Origin: Paratinospora sagittata
Lineage: Eukaryota; Streptophyta; Magnoliopsida; Ranunculales; Menispermaceae
Direction of reading: 5' to 3'
Length of the DNA: 64,000 nt
Assembly: GCA_035771175.1 (NCBI GenBank)
Contig: CM069610.1
Coordinates: forward strand, 23,588,501 to 23,652,500
In this document: piece by piece, positions 63,743 through 64,000 of the stretch
How positions within the stretch are numbered: the stretch's first letter is position 1
Layout: each line of letters begins with the position of its first letter
Made by a program: the position numbers and the translations under genes
The notes under the pieces: generated by a model
Databases searched by the model: none
What the model saw: the letters and a program-made list of their open reading frames with translations, nothing else
Told to the model about the DNA's origin: nothing

Positions 63743-64000
63743 ACAGATAGCAGGCTATAGCAGATCGATATACACAAACCCGAGAGCTCGAGTTTTACGG
63801 ACTTTCCGATAGCGTGTTATCGAGGCCTATATCGCGCTATTGCCCATTTTACTAAAAATGGAAAGGTCACGGCAACAGCTTTATAGCGAAGTATCAAAGG
63901 GGATAGCGCGGTATAGACAATTTTTCAGAATAACAAATGTTTTGTTATAGAACCCTATCAGCGTGCCGTCAACACTGATAGTGCGCTAGTGCCTTCAGGA
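63743..64000. repeat. Partial unit cut by the window end
   Basis: These are the first 258 bp of another unit, with TATATCGCGC, GTATCAAAG and GAACCCTATC. The array continues beyond the window. Confidence 0.95.

Larger units (their letters stand above)
1..64000. repeat. Tandem satellite array, ~1.19-kb monomer, 55 units
   Basis: The same sequence recurs head to tail across the whole window. There are 54 complete units and one partial unit, with no inversion and no interrupting sequence. Unit starts were placed at the ACAGATAGCAGG motif, for example 1, 1183, 2365, 3547, 4734, 5919, 7030 and so on to 63743. Lengths are 1182, 1185, 1186, 1187, 1189 or 1111 bp. Units differ by a modest number of substitutions, many shared by groups of units, plus a few small indels. 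No gene, RNA gene or transposon end is seen. The family is not one I recognise. Long gene-free arrays of this kind are typical of eukaryotic heterochromatin, so that placement is an inference. Confidence 0.98.

Noticed and set aside
1..64000. CRISPR array
   Set aside because: The repeated element is the whole 1.19-kb unit with no short repeat and unique-spacer pattern, and no cas genes are present.
1..64000. The entire array as an assembly artefact
   Set aside because: Units and blocks carry many private substitutions and indels in an orderly pattern, including a recombinant unit, which is hard to create by misassembly. Exact copy number still needs read support.

Overview
The window is satellite DNA from end to end. 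It holds 54 complete head-to-tail copies and one cut-off copy of a single AT-rich monomer of about 1.19 kb, all in the same orientation. I see no unique sequence, no convincing gene, no rRNA or tRNA, no CRISPR array and no recognisable mobile element. A gene-free tandem array this long, with higher-order organisation, points to a eukaryotic chromosome (centromeric, pericentromeric, subtelomeric or other heterochromatin) in a long-read assembly. I do not recognise the repeat family and cannot name the organism. CpG is not depleted in the unit head, which argues weakly against a heavily methylated genome.

Units are numbered from position 1, each starting at the ACAGATAGCAGG motif. Their lengths fall into a few classes: 1182, 1185, 1186, 1187, 1189 and 1111 bp. 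The arrangement is nested. At 1183-28128 the array is built from five-unit higher-order repeats. Three blocks have the lengths 1182+1182+1187+1185+1111 = 5847 bp (1183-7029, 7030-12876, 16360-22206). One block is shortened to three units (12877-16359). One divergent block has a fifth unit without the 76-bp deletion (22207-28128). From about 28.1 kb onward the units are uniformly 1187 bp (1189 in two). They form shorter higher-order repeats: a 2374-bp dimer at 29316-35250, a 4750-bp tetramer repeated twice at 41186-50685, and another 2374-bp dimer at 56621-63742, with less regular stretches between.

Within each unit the first 250 bp or so is distinctive. It is CpG-rich relative to the rest and, together with the last 40 bp of the preceding unit, carries eight copies of a 12-bp dyad close to ATAGCGYGCTAT. 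The rest of the unit is AT-rich and shows only short open frames, imperfect internal direct repeats and T-runs. The dyad cluster is the best candidate for a functional element (a binding site for a dimeric DNA-binding protein). The clearest evolutionary signals are the nested higher-order structure, a recombinant unit at 12877-14063, and a 76-bp deletion carried at one fixed position of the pentamer.

All comparisons were made by eye. Length classes and period sums are exact from positions. Statements about identity between blocks rest on the diagnostic variants I checked, not on a computed alignment.
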